Positions 39,891 through 40,520 of a DNA stretch of 40,520 bases are shown here, in pieces. The first letter of the stretch is position 1, and each line of letters starts with the position of its first letter. A program made the translations under genes and the position numbers. Source of the stretch: Methanomassiliicoccales archaeon (GTDB taxonomy: Archaea > Thermoplasmatota > Thermoplasmata > Methanomassiliicoccales > UBA472); contig JAPKYJ010000014.1 in the NCBI GenBank assembly GCA_026394375.1, forward strand, positions 1 through 40,520, written 5' to 3'. The notes beneath the pieces were generated by a model, which worked only from the letters and a program-made list of their open reading frames with translations, was not told the origin of the DNA and made no database searches.

Positions 39891-40520
39891 GCACAAACCC
39901 TTTTCTTTACTTACTACCTACTAATAGCAGCTACCATCAAGAAATAGATTAGATTGGCTATGATTAAAGCCAAGAAAAGTTTTATTCTGCTTCTAAGAAA
40001 AATTGAATCCGGATAGCTTTCTCGATATCTAGGTACAATAATCTTGAATATTACTACTGGACCTAATATTAACAGACACACCATTCCCACTCCCGTCATG
40101 GTACTATTTCTGGGAATCCATCCTATGCCCCAAAAATACGTAAGACCGTATGAAAAAACGAGTTCCGACACATAAAACCAAGCTATTATTTTAGCAATTG
40201 GCTGGTATTGCGTAGATGTGAATTTGCCTATCAACCAAATCATAAGTGTTAAAAGCAGAGGGACAACCACAGCCCTTGCTGCTTGCATTGATGAAGGAAC
40301 ATCAGAAGGATAAACAAGCCAGAATATATCTGGAAACTGGCTCATTATCCCAACGACTATGCCAATTATTATTACTAACGGCCTTGTTGCAAAAGTCAAC
40401 TGACGGATTCTGAAGCATAATTATCGTTTGTTATCTATATTGTTACCAAAATTAATATGTGTGGGCCAACCTATTGCCAGCTGTCAAAGAAGGTAATAGA
40501 TTGGTTGCCACGATACTCGA
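39891..40520. mobile_element. AT-rich edge of a probable integrated element (continues beyond the window)
   Basis: Base composition changes sharply to AT-rich at the tRNA portion and stays so to the window end, unlike the GC-rich DNA before it. It contains one AT-rich membrane-protein gene. With the tRNA fragment oriented so that its missing 5' half faces this DNA, the intact tRNA and an integrase would be expected further to the right. Nothing past 40430 is recognisable. Confidence 0.5.
39914..40399 (-). CDS. AT-rich five-helix membrane protein, unknown
   Basis: Protein of 161 residues starting at TTG 40399. Five hydrophobic segments can be seen (LVIIIGIVVGIMSQF; VVVPLLLTLMIWLIG; IIAWFYVSELVFSYGL; MVCLLILGPVVIFKIIV; LFLALIIANLIYFLMV) and no motif I recognise. 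Codon use is AT-rich, quite unlike the rest of the window, which supports recent transfer. TTG is supported by a TATA-like GATAATTATGC at 40415-40425. The stop is TAG, 23 bases from the tRNA portion. Confidence 0.7.
   Translation of the reverse strand: MTFATRPLVIIIGIVVGIMSQFPDIFWLVYPSDVPSSMQAARAVVVPLLLTLMIWLIGKFTSTQYQPIAKIIAWFYVSELVFSYGLTYFWGIGWIPRNSTMTGVGMVCLLILGPVVIFKIIVPRYRESYPDSIFLRSRIKLFLALIIANLIYFLMVAAISR

Overview
The window is an archaeal chromosome segment. The gene set (archaeal-type riboflavin synthase, RibL FAD synthase, replication factor C small subunit, ribosomal protein eL40, FtsZ, ADP-forming acyl-CoA synthetase alpha subunit, Thermococcus-like glycine hydroxymethyltransferase, a receiver-DUF835 protein) and TATA boxes about 25-35 bases upstream of many start codons both say archaeon. 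The high-GC sequence and the receiver-DUF835 protein suggest the Thermoplasmatota, perhaps a relative of Methanomassiliicoccales. That placement is an inference; no methanogenesis gene lies in the window to fix it.

Layout. 1-430: a partial minus-strand gene and an isolated tRNA 3'-end-like piece. 431-6321: methionyl-tRNA synthetase plus a PHP phosphoesterase, a roadblock protein, an all-helical unknown protein, and ftsZ. 6395-10123: a PUA / PAPS-reductase-like / ferredoxin fusion protein, an aminotransferase and a DUF3795 protein. 10126-12163: a minus-strand riboflavin/FAD operon, ribB-ribL-ribC-ribH. 12306-16974: phosphoglucose/phosphomannose isomerase, glyA, a tRNA-thiolation enzyme, rfcS interrupted by an in-frame TAG, and eL40. 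17129-21592: receiver-DUF835 protein, enolase, nicotinate phosphoribosyltransferase-like enzyme, OsmC, nucleotidyltransferase. 21656-26698: cytochrome b5-like protein, a zinc-ribbon protein with a long leader, a short CobW GTPase with a His-tailed partner, topoisomerase I and NikR. 26737-31333: acyl-CoA synthetase subunit, asparagine-synthase-like ATPase, FolC, endonuclease III, a zinc protein. 31463-32911: hypA-hypD. 32940-39547: DUF998 protein, CorA-like transporter with a hairpin over its ribosome site, DEAD-box helicase, small basic protein, ACT protein with a Cys-rich ferredoxin, methyltransferase, DUF1294 protein. 39820-40520: a degenerate tRNA 3' portion followed by clearly AT-rich DNA with one membrane-protein gene, which looks like the edge of an integrated element.

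How it works together. Most of the window is housekeeping: translation, replication/repair, central carbon metabolism, and folate and flavin cofactors. A metal theme runs through the middle (NikR, HypA/HypD, CobW with a His-rich partner), which fits an anaerobe with a NiFe hydrogenase. The observations most worth following are the amber codon replacing a lysine-type position in rfcS, the tRNA-bounded AT-rich edge, the CobW/His-tail pair, and the hairpin that covers the CorA-like ribosome site. TAG ends about one third of the genes here, so it is an ordinary stop codon in this genome. That argues against, but does not exclude, pyrrolysine at the rfcS site.
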